From Choricystis sp. odSpoLacu1 (Eukaryota > Chlorophyta > Trebouxiophyceae): DNA of 64,000 nucleotides. The stretch is taken from assembly GCA_958009055.1 (NCBI GenBank), contig OY253658.1, positions 558,684 through 622,683 on the forward strand, in the 5' to 3' direction. A model generated the notes under the pieces. That model was not told the DNA's origin. It made no database searches and was given only the letters and a program-made list of their open reading frames with translations. Positions within the stretch are counted from its first letter, which is position 1. Every line of letters begins with the position of its first letter. Below, piece by piece: positions 13,410-23,395 of this stretch. The position numbers were made by a program, and so were the translations under genes.

Positions 13410-15494
13410 TCATTCAGTGCGCGGCTTGACGCGGCGCGTCGTGTGGTCGGTGCGCGACCGCCCGGCCCCGCCCCCCCCCCCACCACCACCACCACCACTG
13501 CCACTCGCCACCGTGGCCAGCAGCTCAGCCTGCAGCCCGGGACACCGCGCCACCATGTCGGCGTAGCCGTCGGTCGACATGACGGACGCCAGGTGGCGCG
13601 CGACAAACGCGAGGGCCGCGCGCTTCAGGTCGGACGCCGCGTGCGCGTCCGCCAGCGCCAGTGTCGTGGCCGCGGTGGCGACATCGATGGATTCGCACAG
13701 CCTGGCTTCACAGATGGCGCGCAGGCGGACGAGGCCAAACCTGTCGGCGGCGGCGAGCAGGGCTTGCGCGGCGGAGGGGGTCAAAGCATCGCCAGCCAGC
13801 GCGGGCGGCAGCGCGTCAGTGTACGCAAAGTGCAGCAACGCATGAAACACGTCGGCTTGGACGTCCTGCAACCGCACCACATGGGCGGACGCTTCCGCCA
13901 TCGACCCCGTCAGCATGGCGGCAAACACGGGCGACCGTGCGGCGAGCACGACGCGGTGCGCGCGCAGGGGGCCCTCCCCCCCCCCCACATCAAACGCGAC
14001 GTCGGCCCCGGTGCCCGCCTCCAGCAGGGCGCCCAGGTCGGGGCCCAGGGTGGGGGGGGGGACGGCGATGGTGGGCGCGCGCGGCGGCGGCGGCGGCCGC
14101 GCGAGCGCGCCGCCGTGCGAGACGACCAGCTCAATGGTGTAGCGAATGACGAGGGTGTCGTTGACCAGGTGGCCAGCCGCGGGATTCTCCAGCACGGACC
14201 GCTTGACAAACTTGCGGTAGCCGTGGCAGTTGCGGGCGGCGGGGTCGGCCCGCGCGCAGCTTATCTTGACGGCGCCCTGGTCGCGCCGCCTGCCCTTGGT
14301 CAGGTCGCGCCCCCCCCCCGCCTGGTCCACCAGGGTGAACCTGTGGAACGCGCGCACGACGCGGCCGTCCGAGGTGGAGACGACGCCCTGGGGGGCGTCG
14401 GACTCCCCGATGAGGGCGACAAACAGGGCGGCATACTCGCCCGCCGCGTCGGCCGCCGCCGCCGCCGCCGCCGCGGGCGCCGCCGCGCGCGCGACGGCCG
14501 CCCTCTGCGCCAGGGCGGCCGCGTTGGCGGCGGCGGCCTGGGCCTGGGCGGCGGCCGCGCGCTCGCGTTCCGCGGCGGCCGCGGCGGCCGCCTGCGCGGC
14601 GGGGCGGTCGGCGCGCGGCGGCTCGCCCGCCGCCGCGTCCCGCACCGCGCCCGCGGCGGCGGCGGCGGCCGCGTGAGCCGCCGCCGCTTGGGCGGCCGCC
14701 GCCTGGGCCACGCGCTGCGCGGCGGCCGCGTCGGCGGCGAGGCGGTCGGCGCCCGCGGCCGCACGCTCGATCACGCCGCCCGCGGCCAGGGAGGACGACT
14801 TCTTGCCGTCGGGGTAGAAGAGGAGGACCCATTCGTGGCCGCCCACGGTGAAGCGTTCGGACGCGATGGGTTCGCCTGAGGTTGACAGTGTGGGCAGGTG
14901 GGGTGAGCAAAATGGCGTGACGCAGGATAGGCGCGGCCCCGCCTCCTCTTCCCACGCCAACCCTCCACTCTCTCACCGTCGCCGATGCCTTTGACAAGCG
15001 AGTAGCCCACGATGGTGTGTTCGTGCTCTGAAGAAAGAGGGGGAGAGGAGGAGGGGAAGGAGCGTGTGAGCAAGGGCGCTATTTTTCGCGCGGCCTCTCC
15101 TGCAGCCTCCCCAAACCCGCCCCCCTCGGCACCCCTCGGGCGCGGGGAGTGTGCTCCCGAGCAGGTAGTCACAGTGTCGAGGGGGACGAGGCGGGGAAGG
15201 GGCAGGCAGGAGAGGAGAGGGGGGGGGCAGGGCGAGCGTGGCGCGCTCTGCGGGGAGCACACAGCGCCCTCACCGTCGCCCTCGCCCTCCCCTCGCGCCC
15301 CGCATGCGCCTCCCCTGCGGACAGGAGACAGCAGCGCCACACAGGCACAAGACAAAGTGTGTCCTCCCCTCCTCCCTGCCTTCTCTGTCTCTCTCACCTC
15401 CCACAATCGTGTCGGTCACCGTCTTGGACGTCGACGGGCCGGGCGCGCCCGGGGGGGCGGCAGGCCCGGCGGGTGGGTCGGCGGGCCGCTCCAT
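13410..15494 (-). CDS. MATH-BTB domain protein (BPM/SPOP-like)
   Basis: Probable substrate adaptor for CUL3 ubiquitin ligases: MATH binds the client, BTB binds CUL3. Exons 15494-15398, 15027-14977 and 14875-13410 give 537 residues. MATH strands are visible as HTIVGYSLVKGIGDGE, ASERFTVGGHEWVLLFYPDG, then after a long gap YAALFVALIGESD, FHRFTLVDQ and KFVKRSVLENPAAGHLVNDT, and VIRYTIELVVS. The BTB core is GADVAFDVGGGEGPLRAHRV, VLAARSPVFAAML and VFHALLHFAYTDALP, followed by a BACK-like helical region. Between the second and third MATH strands lies an insert of well over 100 residues made mostly of Ala with Arg/Gln/Glu. The C-terminus is a Gly run and a basic tail. No frame problem. Confidence 0.9.
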
Positions 15495-15799
15495 GGGGCG
15501 TCCGGGGGGAGAGAGGAGGGGAGGGCGCGCGGGGTGCGTGGAAAAGAAAAAGTGTTTTTTTCTTTTTGGAGAGTGACGAGACGGAAAGGACAACGGTGTG
15601 TCTCTTTCTCCACCACCAAACGTCCGCCCGCGGGCCGTGCATCGCTGCCTTGCCTGCCTTGTGGCTGGCACACAATTCCCGTGTCTACAGAGAGGCCGCA
15701 GCCAAACAACAATCAGAATTGAAAAACACAAAGAAAAACTATCGGGCGATGATGTGTGTCCGTCGGTCGCCAGCACCTCTCTTCCCCCCCCATCCATTT

Positions 15800-16294
15800 T
15801 CAAACCACCCTGAAGTACGACCGCGCCAACGACCTCACCCTCTTGTCAAACCCGGGTGCCGTCAACGGGGCGCAATCAGAGAAGAAGGGGTTGAGGCTGG
15901 CTTTCACCAGAGCTTCGTGCACATCCCTCAAAAAGCCGCGCACCACGTCGTCGGGGCGGCCATCGTGCAGCAGCAGCAGGCGCAGGCGGGACGGGGTGGC
16001 GTAGGCGGACACTGTGAGAGCGTTGAAGCGGTCGACAGGGCCGAGGTGGGCACCCGTGGACGCGGCCGCCGCGTCGTCCACCGCGTCCAGGGCGGCGTGC
16101 AGCACAAACTGGTGCAGGTATTGAGCCCTGTCTGCGTCGCGGGCGGGGGGGGGGGGAGGCGCGGGCGGCGGTTGGGAGGGGGAGGGCGGCGGGGGCGGCG
16201 CGCCATCAGCGTCCGGCGCGGCGGGGGTGGCGAGGTCGGCTTCATAGATTGGGGCGTCGCTCGAGCCCACGATGACAAAGGTGAGCGTGGCCAT
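15800..16294 (-). CDS. TRAPPC2: TRAPP complex subunit 2 (sedlin/Trs20)
   Basis: Longin-fold core subunit of TRAPP, the guanine-exchange complex for Rab1/Ypt1 in ER-Golgi traffic. Intronless, 164 residues. The start MATLTFVIVGSSDAPIYEAD matches the sedlin first strand, followed by the helix region YLHQFVLHAALDAVDDAA, the strand VDRFNALTVSAYATPSRLRL, LLLLHDGRPDDVVRGFLRDV and the C-terminal PFFSDCAPLTAPGFDKRVRS. A roughly 30-residue Pro/Ala-rich insert (about residues 24-50) lies after strand 2, where the animal and yeast proteins have a short loop. It is head-to-head with the DNA glycosylase gene (153 bases). Confidence 0.93.
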   Translation of the reverse strand: MATLTFVIVGSSDAPIYEADLATPAAPDADGAPPPPPSPSQPPPAPPPPPARDADRAQYLHQFVLHAALDAVDDAAAASTGAHLGPVDRFNALTVSAYATPSRLRLLLLHDGRPDDVVRGFLRDVHEALVKASLNPFFSDCAPLTAPGFDKRVRSLARSYFRVV

Positions 16295-16447
16295 GAGAGA
16301 AAGAAAAAAAAGGGAGCGTGTGGCGGCCGCGCCACTCGTTTCGACGCGCGTTCTGAATGCGACCAAAAAAACGCTCTTGCTTCACTCTTCTCTTGCTCCG
16401 ACGTCGCGACCACTCAGCCCCACACCCCGCCCACCCACCCGCACACC

Positions 16448-17154
16448 ATGCCCCGCCCCCACCCCCCCAACCAAGCGCTTCCGCTCGCTCAGCCCTACCC
16501 CCCATCCTCCTCGCTCCCCCCTCGAACTGTTGGGCGACGATGCCTCCCCCCTGCGCCTCGTCCTGATCGGCGACAACCCCTCCGTCACCACCGCCGCCGC
16601 GGGCGTGCCCCACGCCCACACCAGCAACCATTTCTGGCGCCTGCTGCGTGACGGAAGCGGCGGTCGTGCCGCCGACGCCGGACGCGGCGGCCGCCCTGCC
16701 CGCGGCTGCTGGCATCGGTGTGCTCGACGTCGGCGCCGGCGTCGTGGACACCCAACTGGCCGCGTTTTCCTCGTCTCACTTTGAGGCGTGGGCGCCGAGT
16801 TTTTATGCCCGCCTGGAGGCCCACGCGGCAGCCGTTGGAAACGCAGTCAGCTGCGTGTGCGACGGCTGTGGCGCGCCGGCCATCCTCGCGGCAACGGGCA
16901 AGCGCCAGTGGCAGGACCTTCTGGTGGCTGGGACGGGGTCGCGGTCCCTGCCCCAGGTCGAGTACGGGCTGCAGCCGCCGTCGCTGCGCCCGCGCGCGTG
17001 GCCGCTGCCGCCGACGACTGCTGTGTGGCTGCTCACCTCCACCTCGGGCGCCGCCGCCCTGACCAATGAAGCGAGGGCGGCACCGTGGGCGGCGCTGGGG
17101 GCGGAGGTGGCGGGCGTGCCGTGGCCGCGGACGGTGGCGTGCCGGGAGGCGTGA
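16448..17154 (+). CDS. TDG/Mug-type uracil-DNA glycosylase, frame broken twice
   Basis: Base-excision enzyme family that removes U or T from G mismatches. The family match is spread over three frames. It starts at ATG 16448 (MPRPHPP), shifts at the C7 run 16462-16468 into TKRFRSLSP ... LRLVLIGDNPSVTTAAAG and SNHFWRLLRD, then shifts again at about 16650-16680 into AAALPAAAGIGVLDVGAG, a Cys pair CDGC, ILAATGKRQWQDLL and TTAVWLLTSTSGAAALTNEA. The GxNPS-type loop and NxFWxLL are hallmarks of the family. The last segment matches the Mug/TDG DNA-intercalating region. No GT-AG intron explains the breaks. Length 707 is two over a multiple of three, so two one-base insertions restore 234 residues. It is either assembly error or a recent pseudogene. 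Confidence 0.7.
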
Positions 17155-17203
17155 GAGGGAGGGTGGTTGTCGGCGCTCACTCTCTCGCTTCGATCGGGCC
17201 ACA

Positions 17204-18688
17204 ATGGCGCGCCGCCGCCCGCCAGACGGTGCCCCCACCTTCTCCTGCTCCCCCGCCAATCTGGCTCCAGCCGCCTGGTATCTGCTGACCTATGCCGCTC
17301 AAGCCGCGCTCGTCCCCTTTTTCAACGTCTTCTTCATTCGTGCCGGCGTCACCCGCCGCCAAGTCGGCGCCCTCGCCGCCGCGAGGCCGCTCGTCGCTGC
17401 CATCTCGGGCAACGTGTGGGCGGTGGCGGCGGACGCGTGGCAGTGCCATGGCGTCATTTTCGTCGGCGCGTACGTGGCGGCGGGCGTCGCGCGCTACCTC
17501 CTCCGCCCCGCCGCCGCCGCCGGCTTTGCCGCCCTCCTCCCCGCTGTCTTACTCATGGAATTCGTGTCCTCCCCTGTCAACGTGCTGGCCGACGCCTGCG
17601 TGACGGCGAGGCGGGGGGCGGCCTCTTATGGCCGCACCCGCCTGTTCGGTGCGGTGGGGTGGGGCGCCTTTGCCCCCATCGGCGGCGCCATCGTGTCGCG
17701 CTACGGCATGGGGGCCGCCTTTGACGTCAACGCTGCGCTGTGGGGGGCGGGGCTGGGGCTGGCGGTGGCGCTGCCGATGCAAGTGTTGAGGCGACAGGCG
17801 GCTGGTGACGACTCCAACACTGAGCAACCACCCCCACCACCCCTTTCCCCCATCGCGGACGCGCCCCTGGTGACCGCGCCCGAGCTGGTGGCGTTCGACG
17901 GCCACGCGGGAGCGTACGAGAGCCACACACCCACCGCCACGTCCCCCCTGTTGCCGCCACCCTCCTCCCCACCCCCCTCCACCCTCGCCGCCCTGTCCGC
18001 CGCCGCCACGCCGGACGCCGTCCTCCTCCTGGCCACCGCGTTCAACTTCGGGGCGGCCATGGGCTGCATCGACACCTGGTTGTTCGTCGTCCTAGACGAA
18101 TCGCTGCGCGCCCCCCCAGAACTGCTCGGCCTCACCCTCACCGTCACCTGCATCGCGGAAGTCCCCGTCCTGGCGGTCGCGGGCCGCCTGGTCACGCGCT
18201 ACGGTCCCTCCGCCGTGTGGCACGTCGTCCACGTCGCGTTCCTCATCCGGCTCGCGTTTTATTGGGCGCTGCCCCTCATGCCGTCCCCCTGGTGCGTCCT
18301 GCTCGCCGAACCCCTGCACGGCGTCACCTTTGGCGCGGCGTGGGCGGCGGGCGTGGCCAGGGCGGCGGCTCTGGCCCCCCCTGGGTTGGCGGCGACAGTG
18401 CAGTCCATCTATGCTGGTGTCTACCTGGGCCTCGGGTCAGCAGCCGGCGGCGCCCTCGGCGGCATCATCCACGCCGCCTACGGAGGCAGAGCCGTGTTCG
18501 CGGTGGCGGCGGCGCTGCTGGCGTCCATCTGGGCGGCGACGACGGCGGCCACTGTGTGCCTGGAGAGGCGGAGGCGACGGGCGGCGCGTGAAAACTGTTT
18601 TCTTTTCTGTTTTGGGTGTGTTTCTGCTGCTCTCTCTTCCCCTGATCATGCGCTTGATATTTTCAGTCGTCAAAGCTTCGCAACCTGA
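17204..18688 (+). CDS. MFSD6-like major facilitator transporter (copy 1)
   Basis: Intronless, 494 residues, twelve-helix MFS of the MFS_1_like group. The first helices are ANLAPAAWYLLTYAAQAALV and PFFNVFFIRAGVTRRQVGAL; YGRTRLFGAVGWGAFAPIGG is the conserved loop-and-helix signature; a Pro/Ser-rich cytosolic loop (about 210-270) separates the halves; GCIDTWLFVVLDESLRAP and HGVTFGAAWAAGVARAAALA follow in the C-terminal half. The substrate is not deducible. A paralog in opposite orientation lies 1 kb downstream past the SOUL gene, sharing SRLFGAVG, DSWLFVLLDE and PPGLAATMQ-type motifs. The C-terminus beyond the last helix (RRRRRAARENCFLFCF) looks unconserved. Confidence 0.85.
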   Translation: MARRRPPDGAPTFSCSPANLAPAAWYLLTYAAQAALVPFFNVFFIRAGVTRRQVGALAAARPLVAAISGNVWAVAADAWQCHGVIFVGAYVAAGVARYLLRPAAAAGFAALLPAVLLMEFVSSPVNVLADACVTARRGAASYGRTRLFGAVGWGAFAPIGGAIVSRYGMGAAFDVNAALWGAGLGLAVALPMQVLRRQAAGDDSNTEQPPPPPLSPIADAPLVTAPELVAFDGHAGAYESHTPTATSPLLPPPSSPPPSTLAALSAAATPDAVLLLATAFNFGAAMGCIDTWLFVVLDESLRAPPELLGLTLTVTCIAEVPVLAVAGRLVTRYGPSAVWHVVHVAFLIRLAFYWALPLMPSPWCVLLAEPLHGVTFGAAWAAGVARAAALAPPGLAATVQSIYAGVYLGLGSAAGGALGGIIHAAYGGRAVFAVAAALLASIWAATTAATVCLERRRRRAARENCFLFCFGCVSAALSSPDHALDIFSRQSFAT

Positions 18689-18796
18689 TTTCCTCCACCT
18701 GCCTGTAAAAATGTCAATGTTTGTTTTCCAACCTGCTCCCAACAAAAAAACAAAAAAACAGTGTTGCAAAACCCACAACTCGCCCTCCTCCTTTCC

Positions 18797-19393
18797 TCAC
18801 CCAACCTGCACACACAGCATGACTTCATTCGTCCTCTCCTCCATGGTGAACAGGGGGCCGTACTGGGCCACCCGGAAGCCAGACCCTGGGACTACAGTGA
18901 CCCCGTCGGCCGCGAGTGCAGCAGCCAGCTGCGACCGCGCCGCGTCCACTGCGCCCGGGGTGGCGTACCCGGTCAGCTTGGTCACAGCCACCACCTCCCC
19001 CCCCGTCGCCGCCAGTGAGACTGATGGATCGGTCGGCGCGGGCGGCGGTGAGGGGCACGGCGACCCGTCGCGAAGCGGGGGAACATGCACCGACATCATT
19101 TTGCCACCGCCCGCTTCACCCGGGTGGGCCATGACGACGGGTTGGGCGTCCGCAAACCGGGCACCCGCCGCGTTGGCACCCGCCAGGTAGGTGCCCAGCC
19201 GCTCAAACCCCTCGTCCCGCCGCATGTAGGGTGTGCGCGCCACCGCGTGCGCGGAATACAGGCGCAAGTCATAGGCGGGCGTCTTGGCGACCACGGTGTA
19301 GGGCGGGAACGAGGTGGGGGCGGCGGCGACGGGGGGCAGGGGGCGGCGGGGGAGGGGTCGGGCGCAATTGCGCGGTGGGGGAGGGTGCAGCAT
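18797..19393 (-). CDS. SOUL heme-binding family protein
   Basis: Intronless, 198 residues. The SOUL/HBP domain spans most of the protein: FPPYTVVAKTPAYDLRLYSA, YMRRDEGFERLGTYLAGANA, VVMAHPGEAGGGKMMSVHVP, a Pro-rich loop, EVVAVTKLTGYATPGAVDAA, RSQLAAALAADGV and YGPLFTMEERTNEVMLCVQV. Members bind heme or tetrapyrroles; plant homologs are cytosolic or plastidial. The first 25 residues (MLHPPPPRNCARPLPRRPLP) are basic and Pro-rich and could be a transit peptide. It lies between two MFSD6-like transporter genes, with its 3' end 108 bases from copy 1. Confidence 0.9.
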   Translation of the reverse strand: MLHPPPPRNCARPLPRRPLPPVAAAPTSFPPYTVVAKTPAYDLRLYSAHAVARTPYMRRDEGFERLGTYLAGANAAGARFADAQPVVMAHPGEAGGGKMMSVHVPPLRDGSPCPSPPPAPTDPSVSLAATGGEVVAVTKLTGYATPGAVDAARSQLAAALAADGVTVVPGSGFRVAQYGPLFTMEERTNEVMLCVQVG

Positions 19394-19718
19394 TGGGGGA
19401 CGGACGGCCGCACACAGGCTGCGAGTGGTGTGAGATGGTGTGTGTGTTTTGATCGGCGTGTCGAGTTGGGAGGAGGGTGTGTGAGGCAGGTTGTGGTTTA
19501 AAAGAACGTTTTATTTGCAGTCGCTCAGAGTTTTTCCGCAAAAAAAAACAAGTCATAAAACGGGCATACACTGAATAGGCACAAGGAGCAAGAACGCAAT
19601 GCAGAGGCACAAGGAAACAGTCAACGCAAAACAAAACAGGAGTTTGGGGGGCGGGGAGCACCCACACGCCCCACTCTCGTCGCGCGCGCGACGAGAGAGA
19701 GAGAACCCCCTCCCTCTT
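19394..19718. other. Gene-free interval between SOUL and MFSD6-like copy 2
   Basis: 325 bases holding the presumed SOUL promoter and the 3' end of the downstream transporter on the same strand. An AT-rich stretch at about 19500-19570 with an A8 run looks like untranslated or terminator sequence. No ORF with coding character is seen. Confidence 0.5.
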
Positions 19719-21977
19719 TCACCGCACACGCCTCCTCCTCCGCGCGTCCACCACCGCCGACGCTGTCGTTGTCGCCACCCAGGCGACCGCAATGATGGCG
19801 GCCGTCGCGGCAAACACCCACCGCGCGCCCGCGCGCGCGTGGACCAGGCCACCGACGAGGGACCCGATGCCGTACCCCACCCCCGAGTAGGCTGCATTGA
19901 ACAGGGCCTGCATGGTGGCCGCGAGGCCGGGGGGGGCGAGGCGGGAGCAGGCGGTCGTACCCGCCGCAAAGGCGGAACCAAAGGTGACCGCGTTCAATGT
20001 TTCAAAGGGGAGGACGAGCCACGGCGTCGCCAGGGACGGCAGCAGCACGTATCCTCCCAGCCTGATCAGGAAGGCGGCGTAGACGAGGTGCAGGACGGGG
20101 GTGACGCCGACGCGGTCGATGAGGCGCCCCGCGTAAAAAAAGACGGGCACTTCTGCCGCCACGGTGACGACCAGGGTGGCCGACATCAAAATGCGGGTCG
20201 CTCTCAACTCGTCCAGCAACACAAACAGCCAGGAGTCGACGGCGCCGACGCCGACACCAAAGGCGGCGGCGGTGGCGAAGAAGATGGCGGCGTCCGGGTT
20301 GGTGGCGAGCGCGCGCAGTTTGGCCGCCGTGGTGGAGGGGGGGAGGGAGGGGGAGGCCACGGCGGCAGCAGCGGTCGTGGCGCCCGGGGGCGGTGTCGAC
20401 GGCGCCAGTGGCAGGCGGGGGGACAGCAGGGCGGGCAGTGTTGGCGCGTGCGGCGGGGGTGCAGTCGACAGAGACCCCGCCCACGACGCGCGGACCGTCG
20501 CCCTCGAACTCGCGCTCGCCCCCGACGGCGACCCACGCTCCGATGCCGCAGCCGCAGACTCCAGGTCGGACGCGGGGGCGGACGCCCACGTGCGCAGCGG
20601 GGCGGAGGGGGGGGCGAGGGAGACGACGGCGGCCGCGTCGCCGCCTTCAGACGCTCGCGCGGACGTGATTGTGCGGTTGCCGCGCGCGGTGGCCGCGGAC
20701 GCCGACGCGGTCAGGGCGGCGGTGGGCATGAAGAAGGTCCAGACGAGGCCAACCGCCCAGAGGGCGGTGGCGGCGACGTAGGCAGAGTGCTGAGGGGTGG
20801 GAGGGGTGGGAGGGAGGGAACGGGGTGGTGGGACGGGGGAAGGGGAGAGAGCGTCGCACAACACACCCCTTTTGATCATTTCTTTCTCTCTCCCCCATTC
20901 ACTCTACTCACCACGCCATAACGCGTCACCAGCACGCCGTTCACAGGAGAGAAGACGCCAACCCCCACCGCGCCAAACAGGCGTGACCGTCCATAGTCTG
21001 TGTCCCTCGCCCCAGCCGCCTGGGTGGCGGCGTCCGCCAGCACCATGACGGGGGCGGCCATGACCTCGGTGGCGAGCACGGTGGCGAGGAGAGGCCAGAA
21101 GGAGTGCGCAAACCACTGGGTGTAGCGCAGGACGCCGGCAGCAGCGAATGTGCCCAGCAGGATGGCGCGGTGGGAGCGGGTGGCGTCGGCGGCAAAGGCC
21201 CAGGCGTTGCCTGTGTGTGTGGGAGGGGGGAGTGTGTGTCGTTGGGGGAGGGGGGACCTGTGGGGTGCCGTCTCCGCGCGCGATGCTTCCGCTCTGCGAC
21301 GCAATCGCGGCCGCCCCCGCCTCGCGCAACGCGTCTTTTCCACATTCTGCCACCAGCACACAGCGGGAACAGGTGCACAAGGTTGTGTGAGCGTGTGAGT
21401 GGGGGCGTGGCGGCCCCGGATGGGCGCCAACCGCCGCCCCAAATCCACACAGGGTGAGGCGGAAGGTATGGCGCATCGGAAAAACACGTCTGCCCCCCGC
21501 GCCCACCGCACACGCAGCCACTTCACGCAACGCCCGCCTGTGTCGTCGGTATACATGCCCACCCTCCCTCCTGTCTCACTCACCAGCCAGCGCAGCCAGC
21601 CATGGCCTCAGCGCGAGCAGCCCCCCGATTTGGACCGCGGTCAGCCCGCGCTCTTTCAAAAACAGGTTCAAGTAGGGATACAGCGCCAGCGCGCCGCACA
21701 CGGTCCAGTACCACGCCTTGTTGATGGCCAGGTCGGGCAGGGCGACGCGCCAGCGCGGGCGCGAGGAGCGCGCAGAGCGCGCGCGCCTGCGCGGCGGCGG
21801 TGCGGGTGCCTGCAGCGCCGGCACGGCCACGCCAATGGACCACTCGTCTGAGGGTTCACAACTCGAGTGCGCCGCCAGCTGCACCAGGTGCTGGGTGGAC
21901 GGCGTTTTGGAGAGGTGGGGCGCGGCTCCGCGCTCGCGCCAGCGGCGCCACCACTTGGGGCGCTTGGGCCCCGGCAT
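19719..21977 (-). CDS. MFSD6-like major facilitator transporter (copy 2)
   Basis: Exons 21977-21584, 21210-20912 and 20789-19719, 587 residues. A roughly 80-residue basic, soluble N-terminus precedes the first helix (LAINKAWYWTVCGALALYPY, LNLFLKERGLTAVQIGGL). GNAWAFAADATRSHRAILLG and YGRSRLFGAVGVGVFSPVNG align with copy 1. A large Ala/Ser/Pro loop of about 110 residues separates the two six-helix halves; VDSWLFVLLDELRA and LNAVTFGSAFAAGTTACS mark the C-terminal half. It has two introns where copy 1 has none, so the pair diverged long ago or one copy lost or gained introns. Substrate unknown. Confidence 0.87.
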
Positions 21978-22120
21978 TGAGGAGGGGGGGAGGGGCAGGA
22001 AGAGAAGACCACGACCCTGTGTATGGCCGGGCTTTTATTGAGACCGGAGCGCGGCGGAAAAGAAAGTAAAGTTGTTTGCAAGGGAGCGCGTTTTTTTCTC
22101 TCTTCTGTCGCTCCCCACCC

Positions 22121-23206
22121 TCAAAACCGGCTCGACACCCGAAACGCCGACCCCGACGCCGCGGGCGCCGCGGGCGGCGGCAGGCGGCGCCGCCTGTCGG
22201 TGGACGCGGTGGCGGGGCGGTCGTGGGCGAGGTGGCCGCGGTCGTCATCACCACCACCCCCACCCCCAAACACGCCCGTGCTCACGCCTCCACCCCCCCC
22301 AAACCCAGCGTGCACAGGAGGGGGCAACGTGGCCGCCGTGAAGTTGGAGGGCGCGGGTAGGGGGGCCAGGGGGGGGCGGGCGGCGCGCGCGCCAAAGCGC
22401 ACGTACGACGGCGGCGGCTGTGCGGACGCGGCGCCAAAGCCGCCGCCGCCGTCCCAGCTGGGGGGGGCGACACCACCGCCGCCGCGGGGCGGGTAGTCAC
22501 CGCCGTGCCAGGCGCCGCGGTGGGCGGTATGGGTGCCTCCGCCGCCACCACCACCCCCGCCACGGCGCAGCGCCTCGATCGTCGACCGCGCATCATCCAG
22601 CTCCTCCCGCAGCTTGCGCGCTTGGGAGGCTATTGTGGCGTACTTGGACCGCAGCTCGGCGGCCTCCGCCCGGGCGGCGGCGGCGTCCGCGGCGGCGGCC
22701 TTGCCGCGGGCGCGCGCGCGTGAATAATGGTCATACAGTTCAGTCGCCTTGGCCCGGGCTGCGTCCACCGCCGCCCGCGCCCGCCGCTCCAGGGAGGCGG
22801 TGGCCGCGCCGGCCGCCGCGTCGCGGGAGCCGACGTGCAGGGCGACCGCGGCGGCGGCCGCCGCGAGTGCGGCCTCTGGGTCCGCCCCCAGCAGCGCGGT
22901 GCGAGCCACCGAGGCGGGAGTCCGCAGCATGTCGGCCGCGATGAGGGCGCAGTCAGCGCGGGCCAGGCGGGCGGCGCAGGATGGGCAGGCGGGGGCGGGC
23001 GCGCCGGCGGCGCGCTCGGCGCACGGGACGCCTGCAGGGGAGGGAGGGGGGGGGGGGGGGGGGGTCGGTGAGTTTGGTTGTGTGCCAACACAGGCTCTGT
23101 GCCTATCCCTCTTCCACCCCCTGCACTCACACAGCAGGTGGTGGCACGGCGTCGCGACCGCGTCCGCGAGCGCGTCGCCACACGCGTTGCACGAGGGCGC
23201 CGGCAT
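22121..23206 (-). CDS. HEI10: HEI10/CCNB1IP1-like RING protein
   Basis: Candidate meiotic crossover factor; HEI10-family RING E3 (SUMO/ubiquitin) proteins mark crossover sites on the synaptonemal complex. Exons 23206-23131 and 23031-22121 give 328 residues. The N-terminal RING is split by the intron: CNACGDALADAVATPCHHLL, then CVPCAERAAG and CPSCAARLARADC. Following residues form a long predicted coiled coil (AAAVALHVGSRDAAAG ... ATELYDHYSRARARG ... YATIASQARKLREELDDARS). The C-terminal third is a Gly/Pro-rich tail ending RRRLPPPAAP ... FRVSSRF. The RING-coiled coil-disordered tail order and the very N-terminal RING match HEI10; a generic RING protein is the alternative. It is head-to-head with the next gene (189 bases). 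Confidence 0.75.
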   Translation of the reverse strand: MPAPSCNACGDALADAVATPCHHLLCECRGWKRDRHRACVGTQPNSPTPPPPPPPSPAGVPCAERAAGAPAPACPSCAARLARADCALIAADMLRTPASVARTALLGADPEAALAAAAAAVALHVGSRDAAAGAATASLERRARAAVDAARAKATELYDHYSRARARGKAAAADAAAARAEAAELRSKYATIASQARKLREELDDARSTIEALRRGGGGGGGGGTHTAHRGAWHGGDYPPRGGGGVAPPSWDGGGGFGAASAQPPPSYVRFGARAARPPLAPLPAPSNFTAATLPPPVHAGFGGGGGVSTGVFGGGGGGDDDRGHLAHDRPATASTDRRRRLPPPAAPAASGSAFRVSSRF

Positions 23207-23395
23207 GAGCGGGTGTGGGGGGGGTGTGGGGGGGGGGGTCTGCCTCCCCCCGCCACTCCTTGGGACGGGTGTGAGAGGCGCTGGGCTGGCCTCGGGCGGC
23301 CGTCCGAGGCGCAACGAGGCGGCGGGAAAGTGTGTCGGTCAGTGTGTGAAAGAAAACGAACACACTCGCTTCCACCCCACACACACACTCCCCCA

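Noticed and set aside
19599..20921. 440-codon plus-strand open frame opposite the MFSD6-like copy 2
   Set aside because: Arg/Gly-rich antisense shadow; the minus strand encodes a clear transporter.
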